Origin: Paenibacillus nuruki
GTDB taxonomy: Bacteria; Bacillota; Bacilli; Paenibacillales; Paenibacillaceae
Direction: 5' to 3'
DNA length: 49,278 nt
NCBI RefSeq assembly: GCF_001721045.1
Contig: NZ_MDER01000042.1
Location: forward strand, 1 to 49,278
Below the pieces are notes generated by a model, which was given only the letters and a program-made list of their open reading frames with translations, was not told the DNA's origin and did no database searches. How positions within the stretch are numbered: position 1 is the first letter of the stretch; each line of letters opens with the position of its first letter. Made by a program: the position numbers and the translations under genes. Positions 7,772 through 16,570 of this stretch are shown here, in pieces.

Positions 7772-9950
7772 AAGTTCCGCCTCCTTCACGGTCGTCATTC
7801 GAATGAGTAATCGCTTCATTGTAAAATAAAGATAATACCTGTTCTCGCAGTGGAAGTATCCCTGTACGCTCCACCCAATGCCATAACGGTTCGCTGTAAT
7901 GTGCATCATAACGATACAATTCCAGAGCAATATTCACTACGTACAGTACATCTGAGATATGTTCTACTGTGGTTAATAATGAAGATGCTTGAATAGGATC
8001 TGTAGCGCATCCTCCTATACTTATTTCCCAACCTGCTGGTGAATATAATATGCCGATGTCTTGTACTCGTACACTAACAGGGGAATAGATATCAAGGGCT
8101 ATCGCTATATTGACTGTATGCGGTAGGGGCATCTGTTCTATAGTGGATTGCCATTGTCTGATCTGATGGATCACATCATTAGAATCTGTAACCTGTTGAC
8201 CAATAGCATCAGAAGAAAGTAAGTTCCGATCTAATAATAGCTGTGCATAAGGTAAGCGATAGGTATCTAGCTGCGCTACAGCATTCGCTGAATACAGATG
8301 CTGATAATAATGAATCGTTGTACGGCAAGTGCTACAATCATGATCGTGCAACATGAATGGAGATATCATCTCTGGATTATTGTTCCATATGTTATCTTTG
8401 ATCTGTTCTTTAAGAGCAGTATGAGTTAACGATGTCGATAAACAGATAGGTACGGTATCAGGATACTCTGGAAGCTCTGTTATTAAAGGAGGATCTATAG
8501 CTGTTGTTGGGTCTGTTTGTCCCTGATTACCTGCCAAGCTATAACGCACAAGGGATTCGACGATCGGACGACAACCTCCGCATGAGCCAGATGCTTGGGT
8601 ATGTTGCTGAACTTCATCTGCTGTCTGTAATCCATGAGTCTGTATCGATTGCAAGATCGTCGCTTTAGTTACTGCATTGCAAGCACAGACTGTAGCGGTA
8701 TGTTCTAATTTGGCAGTAGCTATATCGGTGGGGCTTTGTGATTGTTGTTCGCTTAATGTAGCCGTAGATTCTAATGGATGAAGATAGGACTCCACAGATG
8801 CACCTTGTTTGACCATTTCTAATAATGCAATGCCTTCTGCGGTATCTCCATATAAAATCGCCCCTGTAATTTTGCCTGCAACAGCACTCACTTTTTTGTA
8901 TGTTTTGCGTACACCATCATATTGCTGAATAACAGGTTCACAATCAGGAGCAGTCGTATCACCGACAGAAAATACAGGTACACCGGATATTTTTAACTGA
9001 GAATAAGGGATAGACCCTTGATAACGATAAGGACGTTGCTGACAAATATGCTGGGCAAGCACTTTACCTTGTTCATAGAGTGGAGCGACTAAGCCGTAAG
9101 TGATGCCCTGATGTTCTGCACATTCGCCTACAGCATAAATATGTTCAATACTGGTCTGCATATAATCATTGACTACAATGCCACGCTTAACATGTAGCCC
9201 TGCATATTCGGCTAAGCGGATATGAGGACGTATACCAACAGCCAGTACAACCAGATCAGCCGCTAACCTATCTCCACTGGCAAAACGTAACCCTTGCGCA
9301 CGAGTAGTTCCGGTAATTCGAGTCGTATTTTGGTTCAGATGAAATTTCATTCCTTGTTGTTCCAGTTCTTGTTGTAGCAATTGTGCAGAAAGCTGATCCA
9401 GTTGTCGATTCATCAAGTATGAAGCATTGTGAATAACATGAGCTTCCATCCCTAAATGAAGCAGACCACGCGCAGCTTCCAGACCGAGTAACCCCCCACC
9501 AATTACAGCCGCTTGACGATATTTCTGAGCATAAGTTTTCATTTGTTCGCAATCTTCAACGGTACGGAAAGAAATAACTCCTTTTTTATCAGAACCTTGA
9601 ATAGGAGGAATAAACGGAATAGAACCTGTAGCAAAAATAAGGGTATCATAAGTCTGTTGTAGACCTGAAGCAGTGGTCAGCGTGCGAGTATCATGATCGA
9701 CGTGGGTGACTGTTTCGTTAGTATATAAAGTGATCTGTTGTTGTTGATACCATGACCAATCATGCAAAATAATATGTTCAAATGTATGTTCACCCTGTAG
9801 TATTTTGGAAAGCAAAATACGATTATAATTGGGATGTTGTTCAGTACCAAAAATCGTAATTTCAAAATCATCAGGGGCTAACTTTAAAATCTCTTCGACA
9901 CAGCGTACACCTGCCATGCCATTGCCGATAACTACTAATTGTTGTCGCAT
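7731..9950 (-). CDS. nasB: Nitrate reductase electron-transfer flavoprotein (NasB-type)
   Basis: 739 residues; ATG preceded by AAGGAGGAAC. Residues 1-400 are an FAD/NAD(P)H oxidoreductase with GNGMAG (10-14), GGGLLGLEAARG (151-162) and AVGECAEH (273-280). Next comes a BFD-type [2Fe-2S] domain with Cys422, Cys424, Cys457 and Cys460. A second BFD-like segment keeps Cys503, Cys539 and Cys542 but lacks the fourth Cys. The last ~180 residues resemble the half-domain of nitrite/sulfite reductases without a visible siroheme-4Fe-4S cysteine set. This fits NasB, which passes electrons from NAD(P)H to NasC. Nitrite reductase (nasDE/nirBD) is not in the window. First gene of the minus-strand operon, under the leader at 10002-10069. 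Confidence 0.88.
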   Translation of the reverse strand: MRQQLVVIGNGMAGVRCVEEILKLAPDDFEITIFGTEQHPNYNRILLSKILQGEHTFEHIILHDWSWYQQQQITLYTNETVTHVDHDTRTLTTASGLQQTYDTLIFATGSIPFIPPIQGSDKKGVISFRTVEDCEQMKTYAQKYRQAAVIGGGLLGLEAARGLLHLGMEAHVIHNASYLMNRQLDQLSAQLLQQELEQQGMKFHLNQNTTRITGTTRAQGLRFASGDRLAADLVVLAVGIRPHIRLAEYAGLHVKRGIVVNDYMQTSIEHIYAVGECAEHQGITYGLVAPLYEQGKVLAQHICQQRPYRYQGSIPYSQLKISGVPVFSVGDTTAPDCEPVIQQYDGVRKTYKKVSAVAGKITGAILYGDTAEGIALLEMVKQGASVESYLHPLESTATLSEQQSQSPTDIATAKLEHTATVCACNAVTKATILQSIQTHGLQTADEVQQHTQASGSCGGCRPIVESLVRYSLAGNQGQTDPTTAIDPPLITELPEYPDTVPICLSTSLTHTALKEQIKDNIWNNNPEMISPFMLHDHDCSTCRTTIHYYQHLYSANAVAQLDTYRLPYAQLLLDRNLLSSDAIGQQVTDSNDVIHQIRQWQSTIEQMPLPHTVNIAIALDIYSPVSVRVQDIGILYSPAGWEISIGGCATDPIQASSLLTTVEHISDVLYVVNIALELYRYDAHYSEPLWHWVERTGILPLREQVLSLFYNEAITHSNDDREGGGTYDAHAMSFLQRTM

Positions 9951-10001
9951 AACAAGTTCCTCCTTGGTCTCTATTTCAAAGGTGCATCTTTATTTACACA
10001 G

Positions 10002-10033
10002 AAAAAGCCCTTCTCCGTATTCTGGAAAAGGGC
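10002..10033 (-). terminator. Attenuator terminator in the nasB leader
   Basis: On the minus strand GCCCTTTTCC (10033-10024) pairs with GGAGAAGGGC (10016-10007) around a 7-nt loop and is followed by TTTTT. It lies between the nasB promoter and the nasB start codon, so it would stop transcripts before the gene. Its 5' arm shares GCC with hairpin 2 of the ANTAR-type motif, so the two structures exclude each other. Confidence 0.85.
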
Positions 10034-10069
10034 ATCGTTGCCGTTACATCATCACACTCCATTGTGTGA
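10031..10069 (-). promoter_or_regulatory. ANTAR-type two-hairpin antitermination motif, nasB leader
   Basis: Hairpin 1 (10069-10052, minus strand) is TCACAC, loop AATGGA, GTGTGA. Hairpin 2 (10042-10031) is GGC, loop AACGAT, GCC. Both hexaloops have A at position 1 and G at position 4, the described signature of RNAs bound by ANTAR-domain antiterminators such as nitrate-responsive NasR. Hairpin 2 overlaps the terminator arm. Hairpin 1 begins about 7 nt after the predicted transcription start. No ANTAR protein is encoded in the window. Confidence 0.8.
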
Positions 10070-10082
10070 AATCTTATAGATA

Positions 10083-10111
10083 AGAGTAATAGATCAATCT
10101 TTTAATGTCAA
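10083..10111 (-). promoter_or_regulatory. Sigma-A promoter of nasB-nasC
   Basis: On the minus strand TTGACA (10111-10106), a 17-nt spacer and TACTCT (10088-10083). The -35 is perfect and the -10 weak. The -35 lies inside the left GlnR/TnrA-like box. Confidence 0.65.
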
Positions 10112-10164
10112 TATAATTAACATAAAATAAAAATATTTAGAATTTGAGTTAATTATATTGACAT
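10105..10164. promoter_or_regulatory. Inverted pair of GlnR/TnrA-like boxes between divergent nitrate genes
   Basis: A 17-nt arm (10105-10121) and its exact reverse complement (10148-10164) are separated by 26 nt of AT-rich DNA. The left box, TGTCA, 7 nt, TAACA (10106-10122), matches the TnrA/GlnR consensus TGTNA-N7-TNACA perfectly; the right box (10147-10163) has one mismatch. Each box contains the -35 hexamer of one divergent promoter, a placement that favours repression (GlnR-like) over activation. Confidence 0.75.
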
Positions 10165-10186
10165 ATGAGTCAGTCGTTCATATAAT
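10158..10186 (+). promoter_or_regulatory. Consensus sigma-A promoter of the nitrate transporter gene
   Basis: TTGACA (10158-10163), 17-nt spacer, TATAAT (10181-10186): a perfect consensus. Such a strong promoter makes sense if control is exerted by the operator over its -35 and by termination in the leader. Confidence 0.9.
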
Positions 10187-10245
10187 TTGAATCAAATTCA
10201 CATTTGTGATGACAGCCAATCGCACACTACTCATATTATTTATCT

Positions 10246-10291
10246 CATGGCACACAATGACGTGTACCATGTAACAACGGCAATGAAGCCG
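10246..10291 (+). promoter_or_regulatory. ANTAR-type two-hairpin antitermination motif, nitrate transporter leader
   Basis: Hairpin 1 (10246-10271): CATGG then ACAC pair with GTGT then CCATG across one C/A mismatch, with hexaloop AATGAC. Hairpin 2 (10278-10291): CGGC, loop AATGAA, GCCG. Both loops have A1 and G4. Hairpin 2 shares GCCG with the 5' arm of the following terminator. The layout matches the leader on the opposite strand although most of the sequence differs. Confidence 0.85.
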
Positions 10292-10336
10292 CAACTTGTC
10301 CTTTAGCAATATAAGGGCAAATTGCGGCTTTTTTTA
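10287..10336 (+). terminator. Attenuator terminator in the nitrate transporter leader
   Basis: AGCCGCAACTTGTCCTT (10287-10303) pairs with AAGGGCAAATTGCGGCT (10313-10329) with one or two mismatches, followed by eight T. It lies 49 nt before the start codon and would block expression unless hairpin 2 of the ANTAR motif is stabilised. Confidence 0.9.
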
Positions 10337-10384
10337 TGATTACCTATAGAAAAAATAAACACACTGTGGAGAGGATGATACACA

Positions 10385-11608
10385 ATGATGGACAAAAAAA
10401 GTTTTTGGCAAAGCGGGCATAAGCCTACATTATTAGGTTCTTTTTTGTACTTTGATATCAGCTTTATGATCTGGGGGATGATTGGGCCGCTTAGTGTAAT
10501 TATTGCGCTCGATTATCCGATGGATCCTGTACAAAAAGCACAGTTAGTCGCTTTACCGGTTCTAGGTGGTTCGATTTTACGCTTAGTCTTAGGATTCTTG
10601 TCTGATTATATTGGTCCCAAATTAACCGCACAGATCGGAATGATCTTAACATTGATTCCACTATTATTAGGCTGGCAATGGGTGCAATCTTTAGAGCAAT
10701 TGTATGTTGTAGCGATATTGCTAGGGATAGCAGGCGCATCTTTTGCCGCTGCTTTACCACTTGCAGGGCAATGGTATCCTAAAGAACATCAAGGGCTTGC
10801 GATGGGGATAGCCGGGGCAGGGAATAGCGGAACCGTTATTGCTACTTTATTTGCTAATCGACTGGCTCAACATTTTGGAAGCTGGGAAATTGTATTTGGA
10901 ATTGCCATGATTCCGATTATACTTGTTTTTATTTTCTTTACGATTTTTGCTAAAAACAGTCCTAACCGTCCTGAACCTAAAAAGCTATCTCAATATGCTA
11001 CTGTACTTAAACAACGAGATGCATGGGTATTCTGTGCATTCTACTGTGTGACCTTTGGTGGGTTTGTAGGGCTTGCCAATTACTTAACGATTTTCTTTAA
11101 TACTCAATATGGATTAACAGCCGTACAAGCGGCAGATATTGCTACTATTTGTGTGATAGCAGGAAGCTTTTTCCGTCCGGTAGGTGGATTTCTGGCAGAT
11201 CGTATCGGTGGAACCAAGATGTTGATGTATCTATATTCAGGTGCAGGCATCATGTTAGCATGTGTTTCGTTTTTACCACCACTTCCGGTAGTTGTCAGCT
11301 TACTCTTTGTCGGTATGATGTGTCTAGGGGCAGGGAATGGATCTGTGTTCCAATTAGTGCCTCAACGATTTGGAAATGAGATTGGTCTAATGACAGGGAT
11401 TGTAGGTGCGGCAGGTGGATTAGGCGGATACGCATTACCTCTTATTTTGGGCAATCTATACAAAGCGACAGGCTCCTATACATTAGGATTTATTATGCTC
11501 AGTATTATTGTGTTATGTTGCTTTAGCTTGCTAGTGATTATGCAGATCAAATGGCGGACAAGCTGGTTAGACCATAACGTTACCAAAACAGCACGTCAGG
11601 TAAGCTAA
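10385..11608 (+). CDS. nasA: MFS nitrate (nitrate/nitrite) transporter, NarK/NasA family
   Basis: 407-residue, roughly 12-segment membrane protein of the nitrate/nitrite porter family. The glycine-rich signatures GIAGAGNSGT (about residue 141-150) and GIVGAAGGLGG (about 338-348) are the usual nitrate signatures in helices 5 and 11, and the loop GFLSDYIGPK is the MFS motif between helices 2 and 3. Two ATG codons stand in tandem at 10385 and 10388, preceded by GGAGAGG. It is divergent from nasB-nasC and shares its regulatory logic, so nitrate uptake for assimilation is the best reading; NarK-type nitrite efflux cannot be excluded. Confidence 0.88.
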   Translation: MMDKKSFWQSGHKPTLLGSFLYFDISFMIWGMIGPLSVIIALDYPMDPVQKAQLVALPVLGGSILRLVLGFLSDYIGPKLTAQIGMILTLIPLLLGWQWVQSLEQLYVVAILLGIAGASFAAALPLAGQWYPKEHQGLAMGIAGAGNSGTVIATLFANRLAQHFGSWEIVFGIAMIPIILVFIFFTIFAKNSPNRPEPKKLSQYATVLKQRDAWVFCAFYCVTFGGFVGLANYLTIFFNTQYGLTAVQAADIATICVIAGSFFRPVGGFLADRIGGTKMLMYLYSGAGIMLACVSFLPPLPVVVSLLFVGMMCLGAGNGSVFQLVPQRFGNEIGLMTGIVGAAGGLGGYALPLILGNLYKATGSYTLGFIMLSIIVLCCFSLLVIMQIKWRTSWLDHNVTKTARQVS

Positions 11609-11691
11609 TCCTTATCACATCAGTACTTTTGAGCAGAGATTGATACTATTCATCATGCTAAATATGCACTGATAATGTTAAATATGCTATG

Positions 11692-11742
11692 AAAAAAGCG
11701 CAATCTTATGACTCTATTGCAGAGGATAAGATTGTGCTTTTT
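11692..11742 (+). terminator. Intrinsic terminator after the nitrate transporter
   Basis: GCGCAATCTTAT (11698-11709) pairs with ATAAGATTGTGC (11726-11737), flanked by an A run before and a T run after, so it could also work in reverse. Confidence 0.85.
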
Positions 11743-11974
11743 GTGTATAGGATTATAGGTAGGTGGCTCCTCTTCATTCAGATAAGATAGATAATCCAAA
11801 GATCAATTGGTTTAAAATAGTGTGGTTTGAGATGATAAAGAGTATAATAGATAGCATTGATTCAAGATGAAAAGAATATACTTGCTAAGTAGTTAAGTTA
11901 TAAATCATCTATAATTGATTCTTGCATTACTTGTTCGTAACGTGATTACAAAAGATCATAAAGGGGCGAAGAAA
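11743..11974 (+). other. Intergenic region upstream of the aminopeptidase
   Basis: Contains a TATAAT at 11843-11848 that is a plausible -10, but no convincing -35 at the right distance. The upstream in-frame ATG at 11915 has no ribosome site. No conserved structure seen. Together with the terminator this fills the gap after the transporter gene. Confidence 0.35.
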
Positions 11975-13207
11975 ATGAGTGAATTCAAATTAATGTTAGA
12001 AAAATATGCAGAACTTGTTGTTAAAGTCGGCGTGAATATTCAGCCAGGACAAGTACTGATCGTACAAGCGCCTTTAGAAACAGTTGACTTAACTCGTCTG
12101 ATTGTTGGCAAAGCGTATGAAGCAGGGGCGAAGTATGTACAGGTCGATTGGGATGACGAACAGATTACTCGTATTCGTTATGAAAAAGCAACAGACGAGT
12201 CATTTGGCTATTATCCACAATGGCATGCTGATATGTTGGAGAAATTCGCTGAAGAAGGCGGAGCGATTTTACATATTAAAGTGCCAGATCCTGAATTGTT
12301 CAAAGGAATTGATTCATGGAAAGTATCTACAGCTGTTAAAGCAGCAGCGATCGCTCGTGAAAATTATCAGGGATATACACGGAATAGCCGAATTAGCTGG
12401 TCATTGATCAAAGCCCCTACACAAGCTTGGGCGAATAAAGTATTTGCAGATTTGCCAGAAGAAGAACGTGTATCTGCGATGTGGGAAGCAGTATTCCAGA
12501 TGAATCGTGTCGGTTCAGATAATCCGGTCGCCGCTTGGAGAGATCATATTGATCATTTGAAAAAAAGTCAGGATATTCTCAATGCTAAACGCTATAAAAG
12601 CTTACATTACCGTGCACCAGGCACCGATCTACACGTTGTCTTGCCAGAAGGTCATCTATGGCGTGGTGGCGGTGGCGAAAATGAAAAAGGCGTTTACTTT
12701 GTTGCCAATATGCCTACAGAAGAAGTGTACAGTATGCCTCACCGTACAGGCGTAAATGGAACAGTGAGAAGCACATTACCACTTAACTTGAACGGTCGTC
12801 TGGTTGAAGGAATCGAGCTTACGTTTAAAGACGGCAAAGTGATTGATTATCAAGCGACATCAGGACGTGAACATTTAACTTCTCTTTTGGAAACAGATGA
12901 AGGTGCTTCTTATCTAGGAGAAATTGCGTTGGTTCCTTACGATTCACCCATTTCACATTTAAAACGAGTCTTTTATAATACCGGTATTGATGAAAATGCT
13001 TCTTGTCACTTTGCGCTAGGTAGTGCGTACCCGACCAATATTGAAGGGGGTACACAAATGACGAAAGAGGAATTACAAAGCAAAGGTGCAAATGTAAGCT
13101 TAACTCACGTAGACTTTATGGTAGGATCAGATCAACTGGATATTGACGGAGAATTAGCAGATGGAACGATCGAACCTGTATTTCGTCAAGGAAATTGGGC
13201 TTTCTAA
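11975..13207 (+). CDS. ampS: M29-family metallo-aminopeptidase (AmpS/aminopeptidase T type)
   Basis: Start ATG at 11975 follows AAGGGG with 8-nt spacing and gives 410 residues, the usual family length; the 20-residue upstream extension is rejected. The two-metal ligands expected for M29 enzymes are all visible: Glu250, Glu316 (in YLGEIA), His345 (in ASCHFALG), His378 and Asp380 (in THVDFM). A cytosolic enzyme releasing N-terminal residues from peptides. It stands alone, with a terminator immediately after the stop, and shows no link to the nitrate genes upstream or the sugar locus downstream. Confidence 0.93.
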   Translation: MSEFKLMLEKYAELVVKVGVNIQPGQVLIVQAPLETVDLTRLIVGKAYEAGAKYVQVDWDDEQITRIRYEKATDESFGYYPQWHADMLEKFAEEGGAILHIKVPDPELFKGIDSWKVSTAVKAAAIARENYQGYTRNSRISWSLIKAPTQAWANKVFADLPEEERVSAMWEAVFQMNRVGSDNPVAAWRDHIDHLKKSQDILNAKRYKSLHYRAPGTDLHVVLPEGHLWRGGGGENEKGVYFVANMPTEEVYSMPHRTGVNGTVRSTLPLNLNGRLVEGIELTFKDGKVIDYQATSGREHLTSLLETDEGASYLGEIALVPYDSPISHLKRVFYNTGIDENASCHFALGSAYPTNIEGGTQMTKEELQSKGANVSLTHVDFMVGSDQLDIDGELADGTIEPVFRQGNWAF

Positions 13208-13216
13208 GCCCTTTTT
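13197..13216 (+). terminator. Intrinsic terminator overlapping the aminopeptidase stop codon
   Basis: GGGCTT (13197-13202), loop TCT, AAGCCC (13206-13211), then TTTTT. The stop codon TAA is inside the hairpin, so the gene ends directly in its terminator. Confidence 0.75.
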
Positions 13217-13403
13217 CTTTATCTTTTTTTAATATACAGATTTTTGATAGCGTTATCATTTTGAAAAAACGAAAAATTTAGTTCGAAAACAAGTGAAATT
13301 AGATGTAAGAAGACTTGTCATGAACTAAAGAATAACGGTAAGATAAGCGTAATTAATCGATCACGACACAATTTCACAATTTTCGACAGAAGGTGGCTGG
13401 GTG

Positions 13404-14486
13404 ATGAAAGTATTACTTGTTGATGATGATGTCATAGTATCCCGCGGACTTCGTAATATTATTCCATGGCAAGAATTAGGAGCAGAAGTGATCGGAGAAG
13501 CTCGTAATGGCAAAGATGCTTTAGAAATTGCTTTGCGTCTGCATCCTGATCTGATTATTACCGATATCAAAATGCCTATTATGGATGGTCTGGAATTATG
13601 TTGTCGTATTCGTGAATTAATGACGGATACAGCAATCGTGTTACTCAGTGCTCATGAAGAATTTGATTATGCTCGTCAGGCGATGCAATACGGAGTAGAT
13701 ACGTATATCGTCAAGCCTATGGGACGCAAAGAAATCAGCCAATTAACCACTTATATTCAAGAAGTCTCCCGTCGCAAAAACGAAAAGCTACATCATTATT
13801 CTTCCCTTTTTAATCGTCAATTGGAACTGAACTGTTATGAAGCACTCAAAACAAGTAATCTGCTTTTTTTCAAAGAACTATTTGAACATGAATTAGCGTT
13901 ATCCACAGCCAGTCATAATGAGATCAAAGAATTATGTATGCGTCTACTCAATATTTTATTTGATTTTTATCAAGGGGTAGGCGGAGATCGAGCGTCTACG
14001 TTATTACAATCCAAATCTGCACGTTTTGATGATCTCTATAATCTCAAAACCCGTCATGAAGCGATATCATTTACGTATGATCTGTTCCGTCAGGTCAATG
14101 AACTAGCCACCGAGAAGAAGGAAGATCGTCAGCATTCATTAGTGCAATATGTGAAGCAGTATGTACATGACAATATCTACAATGTAAATCTATCACTTGC
14201 TGATATTGCTTATCATATGGAGCGTTCACCTGCGTATCTCAGTGCAGTATTTAGTCAAAATACCGGTGTGAAATTAAATGTATATATTACGCAGAAACGC
14301 ATCGATCAAGCCAGACAGTTGTTACTTGACCCGTCTTTGCCGATCTATAGTATTTCAGAAAAATTGGGTTTTCAAGATCCTCACTATTTTGCCCGTGTAT
14401 TCAAAAAAGTAGAAAGTATTACACCTTCAGAATATCGAAATCTATATCTGAACCATAGTGTACGTGCTGATGCTGAGGTGAAATAA
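13404..14486 (+). CDS. Response regulator with AraC-type DNA-binding domain (YesN-like)
   Basis: The ATG at 13404 is chosen over the adjacent GTG at 13401 because AAGGTGG is better spaced; 360 residues. The receiver domain has Asp8/Asp9 for Mg binding, phosphoacceptor Asp54 (IITDIKMP), Ser82 and Lys104. A linker of ~130 residues follows, then two AraC-type helix-turn-helix motifs at about 265-355 (LSLADIAYHM and IYSISEKLGF). The kinase gene starts 2 nt after the stop. The pair opens the carbohydrate locus, so the expected target is a promoter of the adjacent binding-protein or hydrolase genes, responding to an extracellular sugar. Confidence 0.92.
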   Translation: MKVLLVDDDVIVSRGLRNIIPWQELGAEVIGEARNGKDALEIALRLHPDLIITDIKMPIMDGLELCCRIRELMTDTAIVLLSAHEEFDYARQAMQYGVDTYIVKPMGRKEISQLTTYIQEVSRRKNEKLHHYSSLFNRQLELNCYEALKTSNLLFFKELFEHELALSTASHNEIKELCMRLLNILFDFYQGVGGDRASTLLQSKSARFDDLYNLKTRHEAISFTYDLFRQVNELATEKKEDRQHSLVQYVKQYVHDNIYNVNLSLADIAYHMERSPAYLSAVFSQNTGVKLNVYITQKRIDQARQLLLDPSLPIYSISEKLGFQDPHYFARVFKKVESITPSEYRNLYLNHSVRADAEVK

Positions 14487-14488
14487 TC

Positions 14489-16357
14489 GTGTTCAAAAAT
14501 AAGTCGATGTCTTTTATCCCCAAAGCGAGCATTAAAATCAAAATTGCAGTTTTATTTATCGTGCTGATTACTTTATCTGCACTGTTGTCTAATGGAATAC
14601 TGTACTTTGTATTTATGAACATTATGCGAGAACAACTGCTGGAAGATCAGCAGAATATTATGCTTCAAAGTCGCAGTAATGTGCAAAATGTAGAGAATAG
14701 CATCGATCAGGCGACATACTACTTTTCAACAGACAAAACGATAGCTGATATTCTTAACAAAGCGACATTTGATGATATCGAAAGTTATCGGGATCTTAAT
14801 ACAATCAATCAGCAATTTATCAAGTATCTGGATGTGCCGTTGAGTAATGTGGTCAGTACGTATTCAGCTACTTTTTTCGTCAAAAATACATTTCCTGTTG
14901 CCGCAGAATTACCTACGATTCAGTTAGAGCAGTTAAGTAAGTTACCCGGTGGAACAGGCTCTAATCGCTTTTTCAATTCAGATGAAGCGGAAAATGAAGA
15001 GTGGTTTAAGCGTACTGTTGAATTAAGTGGTACATTAAATATCTTTTATGCAAATGACGATCGTGACCGTGTTTATTTTGCCAAGCAAGTACGTAATCCC
15101 TTAATTCTCAATACCACTAATGAAATGGGTGTTATTGTGATTGCGATTGATACGTCTGAATTTGGTAAGCAGATTGAAGCGTCACGGTTGACACAGGGAA
15201 CACAATTATTATTAGCAGATCAGAATAATCAAGTCTTATATAGCAATAATCCTACTTTAAAAGGAATGGATATTAGCCGTACACCTGACTTAGCACCTGT
15301 GTTGCAGTATACGGATATCGGCGGAACCAGTGATCTTAAGTACAACCAGACACGCTATATTGCAGATACGTATCCGCTTAAATGGGGCTGGAATCTAATC
15401 GCCTTAATTCCTTATAGTGATATTACAGATCGACTGTCGATTATTTTCGATATTATCGTGGGAATTACAGTAGCTGTTATTGTAGCAGGAATAAGCTTTA
15501 CTCTACTCTTGTCCAACAGTATTGCACGTCCGGTGATCAAATTAGCCAATGTAATGAGAAATATCAAAGATGGCTCGACAATGGATGTATTTATTGAGCC
15601 ACCAGAGCAAGATGAAGTGGGTGTGTTATATCGTCAGTTCAATAATCTTATGAAACGGATCAATGGATTAGTAGACGATGTAATCGAAAGCGGCGAACGA
15701 GAACGACAAGCCGAAATGAAAGCTTTGCAAGCTCAGATCAATCCTCATTTTATATACAATACACTTGATTCGATTAATTGGATGGCGCTTAGTAAAAATG
15801 AAGATGATATTGTCACCATGGTATCTTCACTGGCTCATATTTTGAGATACAGTATTAAGCAACCCAATGAACAAGTTCCATTACGACAAGAGATCGAGCA
15901 TGTGCAGAATTACGTCAATATTCAATCTCTTCGTTACGGTGATAATTTTCAAGTGAGTTATGATATAGAACCTGAACTATACGATTATCTATTGCCCAAA
16001 TTTATTATTCAGCCCTTAATCGAAAATGCGATCCTACATGGCACAGAGCAAATTACAGATCAAGGCAAGATTGTATTACGCGCTTATACAGACGGTATCG
16101 TGGTACGAATTATTGTAGAAGATAATGGCCCAGGAACCGATACAGCATTGTTAAATGATTATTTGGATCGAGAGCAAGAAGTATTGCATAGTTCAGATGG
16201 AATCGGAATTAGTAATATTCATCAGCGAATTAAGTTGCATTATGAAGATAATATGTTCGGTTTACGCTTTTATTATACAGATAATGTAATGAAATCTGTC
16301 ATCACTGTTCCGTATAAAGTAAGTAAGAAAACGCTTACCGAAAAAATATCCACCTAA
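14489..16357 (+). CDS. YesM-type sensor histidine kinase
   Basis: 622 residues. The GTG start at 14489 has GAGGTGA ending 7 nt before it; the later ATG at 14507 lacks such a site. A membrane segment at about 17-43, a ~270-residue extracellular sensor region, a second segment at about 313-337, a HAMP domain, a His_kinase domain with His420 in NPHFIYNTLDS, and a HATPase domain containing ENAILHG and the G-box DNGPG. This is the architecture of kinases that control sugar ABC transporters in Paenibacillus and Bacillus. It may sense sugar together with the lipoprotein encoded next. An imperfect 9-bp hairpin at 16419-16453 without a T run follows the gene. Confidence 0.92.
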   Translation: MFKNKSMSFIPKASIKIKIAVLFIVLITLSALLSNGILYFVFMNIMREQLLEDQQNIMLQSRSNVQNVENSIDQATYYFSTDKTIADILNKATFDDIESYRDLNTINQQFIKYLDVPLSNVVSTYSATFFVKNTFPVAAELPTIQLEQLSKLPGGTGSNRFFNSDEAENEEWFKRTVELSGTLNIFYANDDRDRVYFAKQVRNPLILNTTNEMGVIVIAIDTSEFGKQIEASRLTQGTQLLLADQNNQVLYSNNPTLKGMDISRTPDLAPVLQYTDIGGTSDLKYNQTRYIADTYPLKWGWNLIALIPYSDITDRLSIIFDIIVGITVAVIVAGISFTLLLSNSIARPVIKLANVMRNIKDGSTMDVFIEPPEQDEVGVLYRQFNNLMKRINGLVDDVIESGERERQAEMKALQAQINPHFIYNTLDSINWMALSKNEDDIVTMVSSLAHILRYSIKQPNEQVPLRQEIEHVQNYVNIQSLRYGDNFQVSYDIEPELYDYLLPKFIIQPLIENAILHGTEQITDQGKIVLRAYTDGIVVRIIVEDNGPGTDTALLNDYLDREQEVLHSSDGIGISNIHQRIKLHYEDNMFGLRFYYTDNVMKSVITVPYKVSKKTLTEKIST

Positions 16358-16570
16358 TCTAAAGAAAATACGGTACACCTTTCTGACAGCCTGAAGGATA
16401 ATAAAGATACAAAGTTTGAGCCATTCCAGAAGAAGAATTCTAAAGGAGTGGCTAAAGAATAATCCCTGTACGTTACGATTATAAAAAAGTACATATTATT
16501 CTTTAAACAACGGTTTAATAACATTATTTTGCAGTGAAGATGGATAAAGAACGAAAAAGGGGATGGGTCT

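Noticed and set aside
7772-7930. N-terminal extension of nasC
   Set aside because: It lies in the nasB coding region, lacks a ribosome site, and would place 53 unrelated residues before the 4Fe-4S motif that normally starts the protein.
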